NCBI GenBank assembly: GCA_905147135.1
Contig: LR990049.1
Coordinates: 4,357,428-4,421,427 of the forward strand
Direction of reading: 5' to 3'
DNA from: Blastobasis lacticolella
Lineage: Eukaryota > Arthropoda > Insecta > Lepidoptera > Blastobasidae
DNA: 64,000 nt
Below the pieces are notes generated by a model. It was not told where the DNA came from. It worked only from the letters and a program-made list of their open reading frames with translations, and ran no database searches. The position numbers and the translations under genes are program-made. The first letter of the stretch is position 1, and the number at the start of each line of letters is the position of its first letter. This document shows positions 23,351 to 35,078 of this stretch, in pieces.

Positions 23351-23714
23351 ATGTACATAGTAATAAGAAAAGATACTTCCCACCGTCTGTATCTATGAAC
23401 GCTTAGATCTTTTAAACTGTGCATCGGATTCTAATGCGGTTTTCAACAACAGATAGAGTAATTAAGGACGATTGATTATAAGCAAGAAAAAAATGGTAGT
23501 TAGAGGTAAAGTAGGTGTACGCGAATGAAGTCACGCCGGGTCCACTAGCAGCCGCCCCGGCTTCGCACGGGTACCATTACCTTTTTTATATAAGATACAT
23601 GGAGGGTTCCTGGAGACCTGCAATACAGGATAAACCTAGAGCAGGCTCCAAGTTCCCCGGTTTTTGTGCCTATCCTGTTTATTGTACAATTTTGGTGAAA
23701 TAAATACTTATACT

Positions 23715-23876
23715 TATACTACGGGTACACGGGTATATAGCCTATGTCACCCGGGGATAGTGTAGCTTCAACGGTGAAAGAATTTTTGAAATCGGTCCAG
23801 TAGTTTCGAAGCCTATTCAGTACAAACAAACAAAAAATCAAACCTTTCCTCTTTATAATATTAGTATAGATAAATA
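23715..23876 (+). repeat. 'aaatcggtccagtag' interspersed repeat
   Basis: 'gaaatcggtccagtagtttc' then 'cctctttataatattagtat'. Related copies are at about 33630-33715 and 33880-34090. This is a common repeat type of lepidopteran genomes. Confidence 0.65.
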
Positions 23877-24711
23877 AGTGCCTGATGTTCAACTTAAAAG
23901 AATTTATTAATTTATTATACACATAAAATATTTACAGTTACAATACAAATATATCTATATACATATACCTATTACTACAACTGTTACTAAGTAAAATGTA
24001 ACTAATTTATACCACGTTTATTAGTGGTTAACGCAAGGTTATTTGATTAGATAACTAATACGGTTAAGAAGTTTTACGATGCGTAAGTTTCTTGTTTATG
24101 TTACAGAATCAAACAGATCCCTCGGTCCGAACTGATTTCTAAGTAATCGATCACAGCGATAACTGTAATGATTTAAATTAAATAGTAGTTTTCGTTGCAA
24201 TTTAATGAAAAATAATAGTTTTCATATAATATTCATGTGGATGCCGGTTCTTGACTGAGAGTTCAATGTACGCTGAATTAATCTATAGTTCCTAATTAGA
24301 TTAACTACCTATTCTTGATACACCCATCGTCTTGAAATGTACTTACAATACTCGAAGAGCATAAGTCCATTAGCCTTAGGAAATTATCATTTGCTGCTAC
24401 GGCAACTTTATACTTTCATACAAAAGAGTTCAACGCGAGTGACTCCCCCGTTGATGTCTTTTATATGAATGTAATTAAAATGATGTGTGAGTATGTTACC
24501 AAAGAGATAAGAAAGTTTGCTACCTTCGTGGTTAAGTAGAGCGGCCCTCATAGACAAAATGCGTTACACATCAGTTTGACAAGTAATTTCATTGTCAAAC
24601 ACAAATTTGTAAACAAACTATTCAGATACGGTACCAGTTTATTTATTTGTCAAATAATAGACTGTTTACATTTTTTTTCTCTGTGTATGTAATAGTTTTC
24701 CATTATTTTAG

Positions 24712-25010
24712 GAGCGTCGGTGGCCGAGTGTTTAAGGTATCCGACTCGTAAGCGAGAGGTACCGGGTTCGAATTCCACTGCGGCCATGTATCAATGACTC
24801 TTTTCTGAGTTATGTGAATAGGTGTGAGGTGCATGCTAACCGATGCCCTAACGGCGAGAGAAAACATCATGGTGAAACTTGCACATTCAGGCGACTGAAT
24901 GTGTTACCATGATCCAATTGGGTCTGGTTCCTCTGGTAGCAGGGTCACGGAGGTCAGATGGCAGTCGATCTACTGTAATCATTTGATCTGCCAGCTCCTG
25001 GATCATGGCC
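24712..25010 (+). mobile_element. tRNA-derived SINE S1, near full length
   Basis: Head 'gtcggtggccgagtgtttaa' and B-box-like 'gggttcgaattcc'; body as in 5884-6220. Confidence 0.85.
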
Positions 25011-26062
25011 ATCTTGTTATTGGTATATATGCTTCAATATTAGTACTGTAATATTATTACCAATATTTCAAGGTTCCGAATATTTTACTCTGTGACAGAC
25101 AGACGGACGGTTACTCTTTGAAAACGTCTTTAAAACCACACCCAAGTCAGAAAACTAGACTGTAACGAAAAGGTCTATACAACCTTAATACTTGCAAAAC
25201 GATTAGTCTTAGAAACATGAATTGCGTATATAGTCAGTTCCCTGTTTTAACCTTGAATTTGCGTCAGCTGTTGTGGTGCTGCGGGGGAGGATCCGATCCA
25301 TATAAAAATATGGGTAATTTGGAGAATCTTTACAGTAAAAAAAGCAAGTGTAAAAAATATAGAAAAATTAAATATGACGGCCTCAGCCCCTGCAAGATCC
25401 AGCAAGTCATACAAATTACGGCTATCGTCGGAAAGAGGGGGTCATGGCCACACGTGGGTACCCCAATGTCCGGTGCTAAGTACACGAGGCGGTTTCCAGA
25501 GCGTCTCAAAGTTGCCAAGGTATGCTGAGTAAACGACACCTACTCCGCGAGCACAAATACCTCTGCCATCGACCCCGAGAGCATAGGCGTTTCTCGTTAA
25601 AACCAACGGCCATATGTTCCGACATTGCCTCACCCAATTTTTTTAACCTTCGCGTAAGGAACCCAAAAAACAAAGCCTTGGACCTTATTAAATAAAAGTA
25701 ATACAAGTGATGTAGTTTCATGTTGTCATCATTTATTTATTTCAGCACTCGTTTTGTTACAATTTTAATGACTATCGTGTAAAACTAGCTGACACTCATT
25801 GCGCCATTTGGAATGACGGGCATCAGATTACTTGCGATTTGGTAAAATAGCCCCAAGAGTTGATACTAAGCCACAGTCACTCGCTCAACTATACAATAAA
25901 GTACTAACTTCATTCTGAACTAAATTCGTTTTAGAATTCTATAGCTTAGAAGTCGCCAACACGTTAACTATCATGACCGATCGACGCTTGCGATCTTTAA
26001 TATTTTCCATAAACAAATTAAATTTTTCTTACTAAGTCATGATTCATTAACATGTTTGAGAC

Positions 26063-26452
26063 TTACAAAGGTTTCTCAATTTCCATTGACTCTTTTGACT
26101 CATTAGATTCCTTTGAATCCTTCTCTTTTATTTCAATTGACTCAATTTTCTCGGGCATAATCGGTTTTGAAATTTCTATCTTCTCCGGCTTCTCCATTTT
26201 CTCTGGCATCTCTATCTTTTCTGGCTTCTTCTCCGGCATTATTTCTTCCTTTTCCTTCTTCTCCATTTTCTCCTCTTTCTTCTCGGCCATGATAAGCTCA
26301 GGCACTTGCATTGGCTTGGATTCAGGCACGGCGGATCTTACTTCTGGGACTTCGGGCTTCTCGACTGGGTCCACACGCGCCTGTTGATAAGATTTTGTTT
26401 TAACAAAGTTGTCAATAATGTTTAGGGTTCTACCTATCTGTGCCAAAATATT
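26063..26452 (-). CDS. Lipocalin B terminal exon 5 (Glu/Lys/Pro/Met-rich tail)
   Basis: The exon follows the acceptor 'attgtttgcccag' in phase 0, matching the end of exon 4, and encodes 129 residues. The first 35 or so look ordinary (NILAQIGRTLNIIDNFVKTK). The rest is low complexity, with repeated MPEK, EKIE and EKPE units and an acidic, Ser-rich end. The stop codon TAA lies inside 'tttgtaagtc', a good donor consensus, so a form spliced to a further exon is possible. Minus-strand AATAAA at 25733-25738, about 330 nt downstream, would fit a 3' UTR if the stop is used. Confidence 0.8.
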   Translation of the reverse strand, partial: NILAQIGRTLNIIDNFVKTKSYQQARVDPVEKPEVPEVRSAVPESKPMQVPELIMAEKKEEKMEKKEKEEIMPEKKPEKIEMPEKMEKPEKIEISKPIMPEKIESIEIKEKDSKESNESKESMEIEKPL

Positions 26453-29400
26453 CTGGGCAAACAATATAATTTTTATTTTTCAGAATATACTAACGTAGAT
26501 TACTATTTCATGGCTGCTAAAATTTACTAATATTATTTTTTTATGGCAATGACCTCCCCTTTCGTGGGAGAGGCCCGAAGTCCTGCAGTGGACTGTTATG
26601 GGCTGTGATGATGATGATGATAATGTAATTTAGAAAGCAAATAGCAGTTTATGTAAATACTTAAGTAATGTCCTTGACAAATTGTTCAAATGCATTATGA
26701 AGACTTTGTTCGTTGTTACTTTTTATTTATTATATTTTTTTGTAATAGGTGGTGCCTTAATATGTTACTTACGGATTTATTTTTAGTGAATGTTGCATTC
26801 ATTATATTATAAATTTTTTGCACTATTTTCGAAAGACCCTGTATTCTTGGTAGGTACTATACCTGTTCAGGTGGATCGACAACCTTCTCAACCAGGTCAG
26901 GTACCATCCCAGCGCTCTTCTGTTCATACAGCAACTCTTCCGTGTCTTTCGCGGACGCTGGCTTCGGGAGGACGCTGCAGTCAGCCTGCGGGGTCTTCAC
27001 GAAGAATGTTCTGGAGATCTTTAGTTTGTCCAGGACTCCGTACGCCGCTTGCAACACGGCCATTTGTGGGAGCCGTTGACGCGTGAGCACCCAAGCGTTT
27101 TCTGGAAGATTGAATAATTCTAATAAATAAAATTTACATGTCAAATATTAATTTAATTTCGTAGCAGAATGGAAATTAAATTAATATGTAATGTCAGTTA
27201 TTACAGTTAAAATACGTTCATGTCAATATACAGTTATAAGAGCATAACGTTAGGTTGTCTTATTTTATTCTACATTCCAGGGTTTTCTAGAGAGGGAGGG
27301 AGATAGGGATGAAAAATTGTTTCGGATGCCCGTTAGAGGTATATAAATTTGCACAATCCGAAATGTCTGTGTCTCGGAGAAAAAGTTTATGAAAAAAAGA
27401 AAGTAACTTATTTTGCGAGTTATCTATAATCCGCCAAGTTTATGTTGTAGCGTTGCAAAAAACAAACTAATTTTAATCGCCACTTGAACGATTTTGCTTG
27501 GCTGTTTGTCTGTCGTATAAAAAACACAAACTCGTTGGACTATACATGTGTATTTTCTCGGATTCGGGTCAGATGCAGCGTGTAAACGCCTTGCACTGTT
27601 GCTACTTTGCGGTGTAGATAAAACTACTATAGTAAATGAAGACGAAACTATATTTACGTGTGTGCACAGGCCCCATCCCACTACACGACCACATGACGGC
27701 CCAGTTGTCGTAGTCCGTATCCAGGATACTGTATTCAGTGTCGTAGGGGATCGGCAGCGCGGAGTACTTCACTATGATGCGGCCCTCGCCTTCAGGCCCA
27801 ATCACGTTCAGGTACCCGTCCATCACTCGTTTCAGACCCGTCCTGGGTGGAAAAGATAAGCGGAAATTAAAAAGATGTCCATAGATTTATAATTGGACCG
27901 TCTAGTTGATTAAGTATGAGGCTGTGGAGATATTAAGCGGACGGATTATATGGGCTGATGAAAGTTGATTGGTGTGGACGAGTCAGTTGGCCATCAGTGT
28001 CGAGTCTATGGAGATATTAATTGAGGTGGACGGAGATTAGAAGCCGATGAAAGTTGAACGGTTTAGAAGGCTTGGGAGAGCCAACAGTGGGCCAACGGTG
28101 TCGGAGATGATAAAAAGTAAAATTGACCATAGATGGGTCGAAAGATTTAAGCACAATTTAAAAAAGATATATTCGTCTTTGAGAGATTATTAAAATCTGT
28201 ATAAGTACCAAAGCTATAATTACAAGTATAGAAGGGTACCCGTATTTATAGTAAATTCTGACCATCATGTTGATTTAGTACCTACTAAGGCACAAAATAA
28301 TAACTGAACCTAACCAATCGATATATTGGGAAGTCCGCCACAAAATATACATTAAGTAAGTACTCAAATATTTCTCAAACAAACGAACCGATTTTAATGA
28401 AGCATAGCGTATGGCCATCACATTGGTCCAGTTGTCACATTGGTTAAATGCTAACCGATGCTCTTACGATGAGAGAAAACATGGTGATGAAACCTGCACA
28501 TTCAGGCGTCTGAATGTGTCACCATAATCCAATCTGGTCAGGTTCCATTGGTAGCAGGGTCACGGCGGTCAGATAGCAGTCGCTCCACTGTAATTATCTA
28601 ATCTGCCAAATCCTGCATCATGGTCAAGGCGGACCCCGGGTTCTTGTGCGCGTGAGCACAACCGGGGCATTGACGCCACGATGATTTATTTATAGACAAG
28701 GACCACCACGAATAAACTGCAACATTGTAAGGACAATGAAAAGTAACAAGTAAACAAGCTTCTTACAATGAGTTTGTGATTTCGTTGGAGACGAGGATCC
28801 TGCCTTCTGGCGTACTCTCGTACTTCGTAGTAACGCAGCGGTTGACGAGATCGCTGACGGCGAAGTAGCGCTCCGCCTCGTACCACGAGCCCAGGAACCG
28901 TTTCATTTGGAAGTTACGCATCGGCTGTGGAAGAAGATAGGCTTAATATTCTAGTTTTTTTAAAAGTATTAGGCGAACGAGCAATCGTCACCTGATTGTA
29001 TGCTAGTGGAACAAACTTATCTGACTCGGTGACAGCGTCGTTGTTGTTGGAATTGACATGACATTTTAAAATGGTGACACTTAGTTCCAGCTTTGGCCAC
29101 CGGGTTAGAAAAGTTTGTGGCACTCTCAGTTATCACAAAATACCAGGGTATATTACAATTTTCGTAATTTGTGTGCCTTGTTCTTGCACGATACTTATAA
29201 AGACAAACATACATAGATTCTGGCAGAGCCAGGTTCGCAAAATATTGTATACCAAAAATATAACATAGATATTGTATAGACAATAAACAATATAATAAAT
29301 AAATAAATAAATAATCGTGGACAAATTCACACAGCGCCATCTAGCCCCAAAGTAAGCAAAGCTTGTGTTATGGGTGCTAGATAACGATAAACTACTTATA

Positions 29401-31686
29401 TACTTTTAAATACATACTTATTATACATAGAATACCCAGACTCGTAACAGAAATTAAAATTCATCACTTCAAATTCTGCCCGGCCGGGAATCGAACCCAG
29501 GACCTCTTGCGTGGCAGACTGGCATGTTGACCACTGAACCACTCAGGTCGTCAAATGCTTATTTATTATAGTTTTTATCTAGACGTTCCAACAACGTTAC
29601 ATATTGAGTAAACTTAATTAATTACATAAAATTTGTACGGATGTTGTACATAGTTTCTATTTATGGCAGGGCTATTCACGGGACCGATTCAAGAGTGAGG
29701 TACCAAATTAGAATCCAGTAATTGAAAATGTAATTAATGTCCACTATGCTTGAAGTTATCCATCACTCGTCTCTCCAATAAGTGGGCAGATATAAAAAAG
29801 AGGGTACATTTAAATAGCAACTTCTACTGAAAACGAAAGTGCTCCTCTTCGCTAGCGAGGTGGCAATGACCCTTCAGATCATAACCGGTCTCGTGTTGTC
29901 TATGGTCAGTACGCGCAGACGCAGATCTCCTTGCAATTTTATCCTTTTTCGTCTAAATGAAGGGAATATGAACATTGGGTTTGTGTATTCAAATTATATT
30001 CATTGGAGACTACAGAGCAATCCTATTCACCTAATCGATTTTATGGTAATTTTAGCACAATTTTGCAAAAACAAAAGAGAACTGGCAATAAAAATCATAT
30101 GACTAAAATGACATCTAAATTTGTGTCTTAAAAGGTAAAAAATAAATAAATTACAGTTAGTTTCGTGACTTTGTTTTGTGTTGTTTGCGAAAAATATAAA
30201 TGGTAGGTATTTATGGTAGGTGCGTCCTCACTATGGTTGCCACTGTGAGGACTGGGGACTCAGCTTAACTGTGATTTTTTTGCTGATTAAGTAGAGTATG
30301 TAAAGTTCTAGTAGCGCTTATCTCTAGCGCTTCTTTTCTCTCTACTTCATGGTAGAGCTTCTCTACCAAAACCTACAACTATTCCACTTATATAAGAAGT
30401 ATCTAATTTTAAAACCGTGACACAAAATGGAACACTTTAGAAATTCTAATAAATTACCTTCTTCAATTATTGTTCGGAATGTCGCAAAATAACCGCGCGG
30501 GCTCCATGACGAAAGAATTTAAAGAATTGTAAAAATATGTACCATGGGTACAAATTTGAAAACGTAAAAAAATATATAACCATGAAAATGAAACTGCCAT
30601 TGACCCCCAGTGGGCGACCGGTCCGCCGTTCCGTAGTCATTGCATGCTCTGCGCACACGCATAGTTATACAACTTATATAAGTTGAACAATGTGTTCGTA
30701 ATAAGACACATGATTTAGCTAAAGGCCCTATATGGCCAAGATAGTGGTATTTTTTACATATTTACTGTTTATGAAATTATTGTGGATAAGAATTGCTTGA
30801 ATGCTATGAAGTTGAACATTATCTCTTTCAGTAGTAAAATAGATAATAAAGTTTTGAACACTTTAAAAGAAACCGTAAGAGTCGTAAAGAAAGATTTTAT
30901 TTATTTTTATTTATTCATCAATTATTAACACATAGATCGCAAAGTTTAAGGCGACAAACTAGTCCAGATATCAGTGAAGGCAGAAGAATTTATTTATTTT
31001 TCCTCTGAATGTAATAACATAATTGAGTTTACTAGGAAAAAACTTGAAGTTTTCTGTTAATTGTTATTACAATATTTATATTATGTTTTCGGTATATAAT
31101 TATTTGCCAACCTGGATCTGCCAGGAGGTATATGTTTGTCTCCATAAGTATTATGTAGGTACAAGGCACCCACAATGTAAAAAATATGCAATATTACTGC
31201 AGCGTTACTGGTGGAGGCGGACCCCGGCCCCTGCCAGAAAGAGCGAGAGCACAACTGGGATTTAACGCTTAGATAATGACGATCACTGCAGCAGTACTGA
31301 ACGTCACTCTACATTTCCTATGCCTTACGAAGAAGGAAAACATCGCGATGAAACCTGCACATTCAGGGAACTGAATTTTTAACTACGATTTTATTCCCCT
31401 GTTAACAGGGTCGCGGAGATCAGACGGCAGTTGCACCTCTGTAATCACCTACCGCATCCTGGACTATGGTCAAGACGAACCCCGGGCCCTCAATCGGGGC
31501 ATTAACACCAATATAACAACATTACAAAGCTACTCTGAACATTTCAGCCAACTAAGTTTCCACTAGAATATAACATTGTGACTAGATAAATCCAGGACTC
31601 ACCAGATAGTCGGGGCACCACCCCAGGGACGGGATCTGCGCCGCCGCCGACGCCACCAGAGCTAGCCAGACCACGAACCGCCACAT
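26063..31686 (-). CDS. Lipocalin B, apolipoprotein D-like with charged C-terminal tail, 5 exons, 351 aa (gene span)
   Basis: Coding exons are 31686-31603, 28924-28767, 27842-27658, 27101-26863 and 26452-26063, with intron phases 0, 2, 1 and 0. Residues 1 to about 16 are a short signal peptide ending in SAAA before Q17. The barrel (about 20-184) shows FLGSWYEAERYFAV (38-51), LDTDYDNWAVMWSC (to C134) and WVLTR (146-150). Cysteines C24, C58, C134 and C184 match lipocalin A. After C184 comes a tail of about 167 residues, unusual for this family, ending in a Glu/Lys/Pro/Met-rich stretch of repeated PEK and MPEK units and an acidic KES-rich end. It is predicted to be secreted; the ligand and the role of the tail are unknown. 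The gene is a tandem paralogue of lipocalin A, in the same orientation, about 16.5 kb upstream of it. Confidence 0.92.
26544..26625 (+). mobile_element. RTE LINE 3' tail with (GATGAT)n
   Basis: 'cgaagtcctgcagtggactg' followed by 'gctgtgatgatgatgatg'. It lies in the last intron of lipocalin B. Confidence 0.7.
26863..27101 (-). CDS. Lipocalin B coding exon 4 (C-terminal helix and start of tail)
   Basis: Entered in phase 1 after 'caatcttccag', it encodes NAWVLTRQRLPQM, the family's alpha-helix region, and TPQADC with the last disulfide cysteine C184. Another 38 residues rich in Glu, Lys and Pro follow before the donor 'gtatag'. The lipocalin A equivalent ends soon after the cysteine, so the tail begins in this exon. 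Confidence 0.9.
27658..27842 (-). CDS. Lipocalin B coding exon 3 (TDY/WSC block)
   Basis: The exon starts after 'tttccacccag' and encodes GRIIVKYSALP, then ILDTDYDNWAVMWSC with C134. Its 185-nt length, phases and the position of the cysteine (codon 53 of the full codons) are identical to exon 3 of lipocalin A. The donor is 'gtaaat'. Confidence 0.93.
27940..28130. repeat. Imperfect tandem duplication
   Basis: 'gtggagatattaagcggacg ... gctgatgaaagttga' recurs as 'atggagatattaattgaggt ... gccgatgaaagttga' about 95 bp later. It is in lipocalin B intron 2. Confidence 0.5.
28446..28680 (+). mobile_element. SINE S1, 5'-truncated
   Basis: Starts within the body at 'aatgctaaccgatgctctta' and ends 'gcacaaccggggcattgac'. 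It stops about 85 bp before lipocalin B exon 2. Confidence 0.8.
28767..28924 (-). CDS. Lipocalin B coding exon 2 (GxW motif)
   Basis: The exon starts after 'cttccacag' with PMRNFQMKRFLGSWYEAERY, the first lipocalin conserved region, then NRCVTTKYE with C58. It ends in phase 2 at 'gtaaga'. The longest ORF here in other frames is a shadow. Confidence 0.93.
29010..29125 (+). repeat. 'gacagcgtcgttgttgttgg' repeat unit
   Basis: Same unit as at 14400, including 'acttagttccagctttggcc' and 'aagtttgtggcactctcag'. Confidence 0.55.
29317..29553 (-). mobile_element. SINE S2, full length, inverted
   Basis: The minus strand runs from 'acctgagtggttcagtggtc' to 'gcgctgtgtgaatttgtcc'. It sits in lipocalin B intron 1. 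Confidence 0.85.
29600..31220. other. Intron DNA without recognisable feature
   Basis: Within lipocalin B intron 1, AT-rich DNA with no convincing ORF, exon or repeat. 31080-31160 is loosely like 29130-29270 in inverse ('tatgtttgtc' words). Confidence 0.4.
31225..31514 (+). mobile_element. Two SINE S1 fragments
   Basis: 31225-31270 has the S1 end words and 31318-31514 has the S1 body from 'aaaacatcgcgatgaaacct' to 'cggggcattaaca'. Confidence 0.65.
31603..31686 (-). CDS. Lipocalin B coding exon 1 (signal peptide)
   Basis: ATG at 31686-31684 opens an 84-nt exon coding MWRFVVWLALVASAAAQ, a compact signal peptide, then GWCPDYL with C24. It ends in phase 0 at the donor 'gtgagt'. A TATA-like element lies about 50 nt upstream, so the 5' UTR is probably short and unspliced. 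Confidence 0.93.
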
Positions 31687-31732
31687 GGTGAATGCTGACC
31701 ACAAGAGAATGAAGGGCTAGCTCCCGGCGGCC

Positions 31733-31744
31733 GCTTATAAAACC
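31733..31744 (-). promoter_or_regulatory. TATA-like box of lipocalin B
   Basis: The minus strand reads 'ggttttataagc' about 50 nt upstream of the ATG. A start site about 25-30 nt downstream would give a 5' UTR of roughly 20 nt. This is inferred from spacing only. Confidence 0.5.
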
Positions 31745-31989
31745 GTCGCAACCCCTGCAAAAACCGGTCCAGAGAAACGCATCTAATGGAACTCGGGAGA
31801 CAACGTTCATACACTACGAATTGTGAGCTCGAGTAATTGTTGCACTGTTTATTAATGTATTGTGTTGTTCGTGAAGTGTCTATCTATTCCCGCCTCGAAT
31901 TTTTAGAGATCCAACAATTTTCAGGTCGACAGATATGACAGAATTCATAAACGAATACTTTTTTGTATAATAAATACGTTATTGTTGCC

Positions 31990-33450
31990 TGTCAAGATAT
32001 TTTTGTAGTTTTGTTGATTTCGTAGTGTTTTTTTAAATGGATATTTTGTTTTCTTTATCAAGCAAAACATACAGCTTTACAATTTTAAATCAATAATATT
32101 ACACAGTACATTTAAGCCAATTAAGTTTCTACTAGAATTTCTGATCTGAAATCACTGAATGAGCAGCAACGGCATGTTGCCAACCATCAATATCACGCCT
32201 TAAAAACTCAGTTGTTGGTAGCCATTTTATTTCTGGAGTACCGTGGTAGCTAGCCGTCCCCTGATCTATCTAGTAAGCTGATTTATTATTAGCCCTCAGT
32301 AGGAGTAAGGTAATGAATTTTGCAACGATCCTTGTTAGGCAAAGGCTGCGTGTGTGTGTTAATGGTCTCCTTTGTTTGCTTTTTATGTTTTACTCAAGGG
32401 CTAGCGATAGCCAGTCTGGAATATCGGGATGTCTTCGTTAAAATGGGCGGCGGTTTTTGCTCACAAAGATACAGTATCTCTGTCTAGAGGAAAGACAATG
32501 AATAGCGATTACTGGAGTAGAATTTGCTGATGATTAAGTTATCGATTTTATTATTTATCGGCATTTTTATTACTGAGGTATCTTGAGAGTTACTACTTAC
32601 GATGAATACAATGTCGATACCTTTCTCAGTGCAGCACTTTCTCAATAGCTGAAACTGCTCGTAAATTCTGATATTATTCCCGATTAAATTTTCTAATCTA
32701 TATAATAATAATATTTCCGAAAAAATTCTCTAAGCATTTCCGAATCTCTACACAGTTTAACTGTAACAGCTTACTCTCCAAGCACAAGTTTGATATCCTC
32801 AACTTCTGGCCCAGAATTTTTATACCAGCTAAAAATTTTTCGTTTCCACCTTCATCTCTGGTCATTTTAATTATCTGTCATACTGCCCACTAGTGCGTCC
32901 ACAGCGTTCCCATCGGACCCAGTCCGCGAGCAAAAAGATGTATACTCCATCTGCACACCGGTTCTACCCGTGCCTTTTTGTTTTCTAGTTCCCTTTTCTA
33001 TTTTTATCCCGACTCCGTAGGGACTAAATTGCCGGCCATCTTCTCGTAATTTTCTTTGCATGAGCCCTATAGCTAATTATGGTCATGTGTTTTTATGTGT
33101 GCTGCGGTCTGTACCTGTTTGGCTTGAATGCTAGCTTGCGGTTGAGTGCTATCTCCAATGCCACACTCAGTGCTTTGCACGACACGTAGATATAATAAGC
33201 GAGTTTATGTCGAGTTATTTGCTCAACTATTGGTATATGTTAAGTGCGTGTTGAACGTACATTTTGTTTGTTAGGGACTAGCTTCTCAGGTGTGATGGGA
33301 CTTAGTCTTTGTAATGGCCAAGTCATACTTTGTGACCCTACATGGGTTTGACTGCGTAGTGTTAGGGTTTGTCTCTTCATGAGATCTGATATTTTTTTAC
33401 AGTAAAATCGTTATAAGGTTGCAAGGCTTGGCAAACCAATACTACATGAA
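31990..33450. other. No recognisable gene upstream of lipocalin B
   Basis: Intergenic DNA with no protein-like frame and no repeat head or tail that I recognise. Confidence 0.4.
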
Positions 33451-33534
33451 ATGTTTTTGGCAGGATTTAAATGTGAATTGTTTGCGTTTTCCCGGAATAA
33501 TTTTAATGTTATTCGTTCCCCGCTATTTCATACG

Positions 33535-34090
33535 CGAACCACAATATTCAATTATTTCGCGGGTTCTTGTTATTTTCGGGATCAAAAGTACCTTATGACA
33601 CTCGGGAATAATGTAGGAAGCTTCCTATTAGTGCAAGAATTTTCAAATTTGGTCCAGTAGGTTTGGAAGTTACCCTGAATATACAAATCTTTCCTCTCTA
33701 CAATATTAGCATAATCATTGTTCTATGGAACAACCACATTGTTAAAACACTTTGACTAGGAAATTCCTTGTGAAACAGAATAAATGATTTGGTATATTTA
33801 CAGATTACGTAAGTATCTATAGATTTTATACTTAAATCTATCTACTTTGAAGTGAATTAATAAATTTATTTAAATATTAACTGTTTCGTCTGCGACTTCG
33901 TCCGCTTAAAATTAGTTTTCTACGTTCTCGTTCCGAAATTTCGGGAAAAAACTATAGCCTATTTAACTCGCTTATAATGTAGCTTTCTAAATGTAACAGA
34001 AATTTTAAAATCGGTTAAGTAGTTTTTGAGTTTATTTATTACAAACAAACAAACAATCAAATATTTTCTCTTTATAATATTTGTTTAGAA
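33535..34090 (+). repeat. Two copies of the 'aaatcggtccagtag' repeat
   Basis: One copy ends 'cctctctacaatattagcat' near 33715. The other runs 33880-34090, from 'cgtctgcgacttcgtccgct' to 'tctctttataatatttgt'. Confidence 0.6.
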
Positions 34091-34116
34091 TAACAATTTC
34101 GATGAAACTAGCTTTT

Positions 34117-34300
34117 TAAAACATCGTGATGAAACCTGGAAGTTCAAACAACTGAATGTGTAACCATGATACTATCTGGTCAGGTTCCCCTGTTAATATG
34201 GTCACGGAGGTCAGATGGCAACTGCTTCACTGGAATTATCTGATTTGCCAAATTTTAGATCACGGTCAAAGCGGACCCCAGGCCCTCGTGCGCGGGTTTT
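34117..34300 (+). mobile_element. SINE S1, 5'-truncated
   Basis: 'aaaacatcgtgatgaaacct' to 'aggccctcgtgcgcggg'. Confidence 0.75.
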
Positions 34301-34736
34301 CAAATTGTTAATCTGAATTAAACACACTCTAAATGTTCTATTAAAAACAAAATAATAAAATAATCATGTTGTTATATCACGAAAAATATAAATAATCCGT
34401 TACCCTAATTTCTGATGAATCTATAGGTATATAAGGGTCTATAATAAATGTGTTATAATTATAAAAATAGATAATCAATGTGGCCAACTCACCTTCGCTG
34501 GGATCTTGAGTTACAGTGGCTTACGTTGTGTCTAGGTATAAGTTACGGCTTCTTTTCTGGCGTCAAACCTAATTCAATTAGATAAACTGACTTATTCCGC
34601 TTGGATAACCGCATTCAGGTCACACTTACATATTTTCATTGACATCTCGGCCTTTTCCATTACCCTTTTTTTAAATATTTTGTATGGTGCAATAAATGTT
34701 TGTTTAATGAGGTGCAATAAAAATAATCATCTTGGG

Positions 34737-35078
34737 GTTAATATCCCGGTTGTGCACTCGCACAAGGTCCCCGGGTCCATCTTGACCATGATCTAGGATT
34801 TGGAAGATAAGGTAATTACAGTGGAGCAAATGACGGCCACCTCCGTGACCCTGTTAACGGGGGACCCACTAGATTGGACAACGGTTTTACATTCTGTCAC
34901 CTGACTGTACAGGTTTCATCGCGATGTTTTCCCTCACCTTAAGCGTATCGGTTAGTGTTAAACTAGCGTACCTATATAACTGAGAAAAGAGCAATTGGTA
35001 CATGGTGGCACTGGGGTTCGAACCTAGTACCTGACGCTAACGAGTCGGAAACCTTAACCACGAGGCCACCGACGCTCT
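34737..35078 (-). mobile_element. tRNA-derived SINE S1, near full length, inverted
   Basis: The minus strand starts 'agagcgtcggtggcctcgtg', has B-box-like 'aggttcgaacccc', and ends 'acaaccgggatatt'. Confidence 0.85.

Noticed and set aside
22861..23424. 187-aa ORF as a protein gene
   Set aside because: No recognisable domain, biased ends, no splice or start context; kept only as an unclassified repeat-like block.
25217..25528. 103-aa plus-strand ORF
   Set aside because: Composition is not protein-like over its length, with no motif or splice support.
26052..26387. Plus-strand ORF rich in Ser, Ile and Phe
   Set aside because: Antisense reading of the lipocalin B low-complexity tail, whose phase joins properly to the upstream exon.
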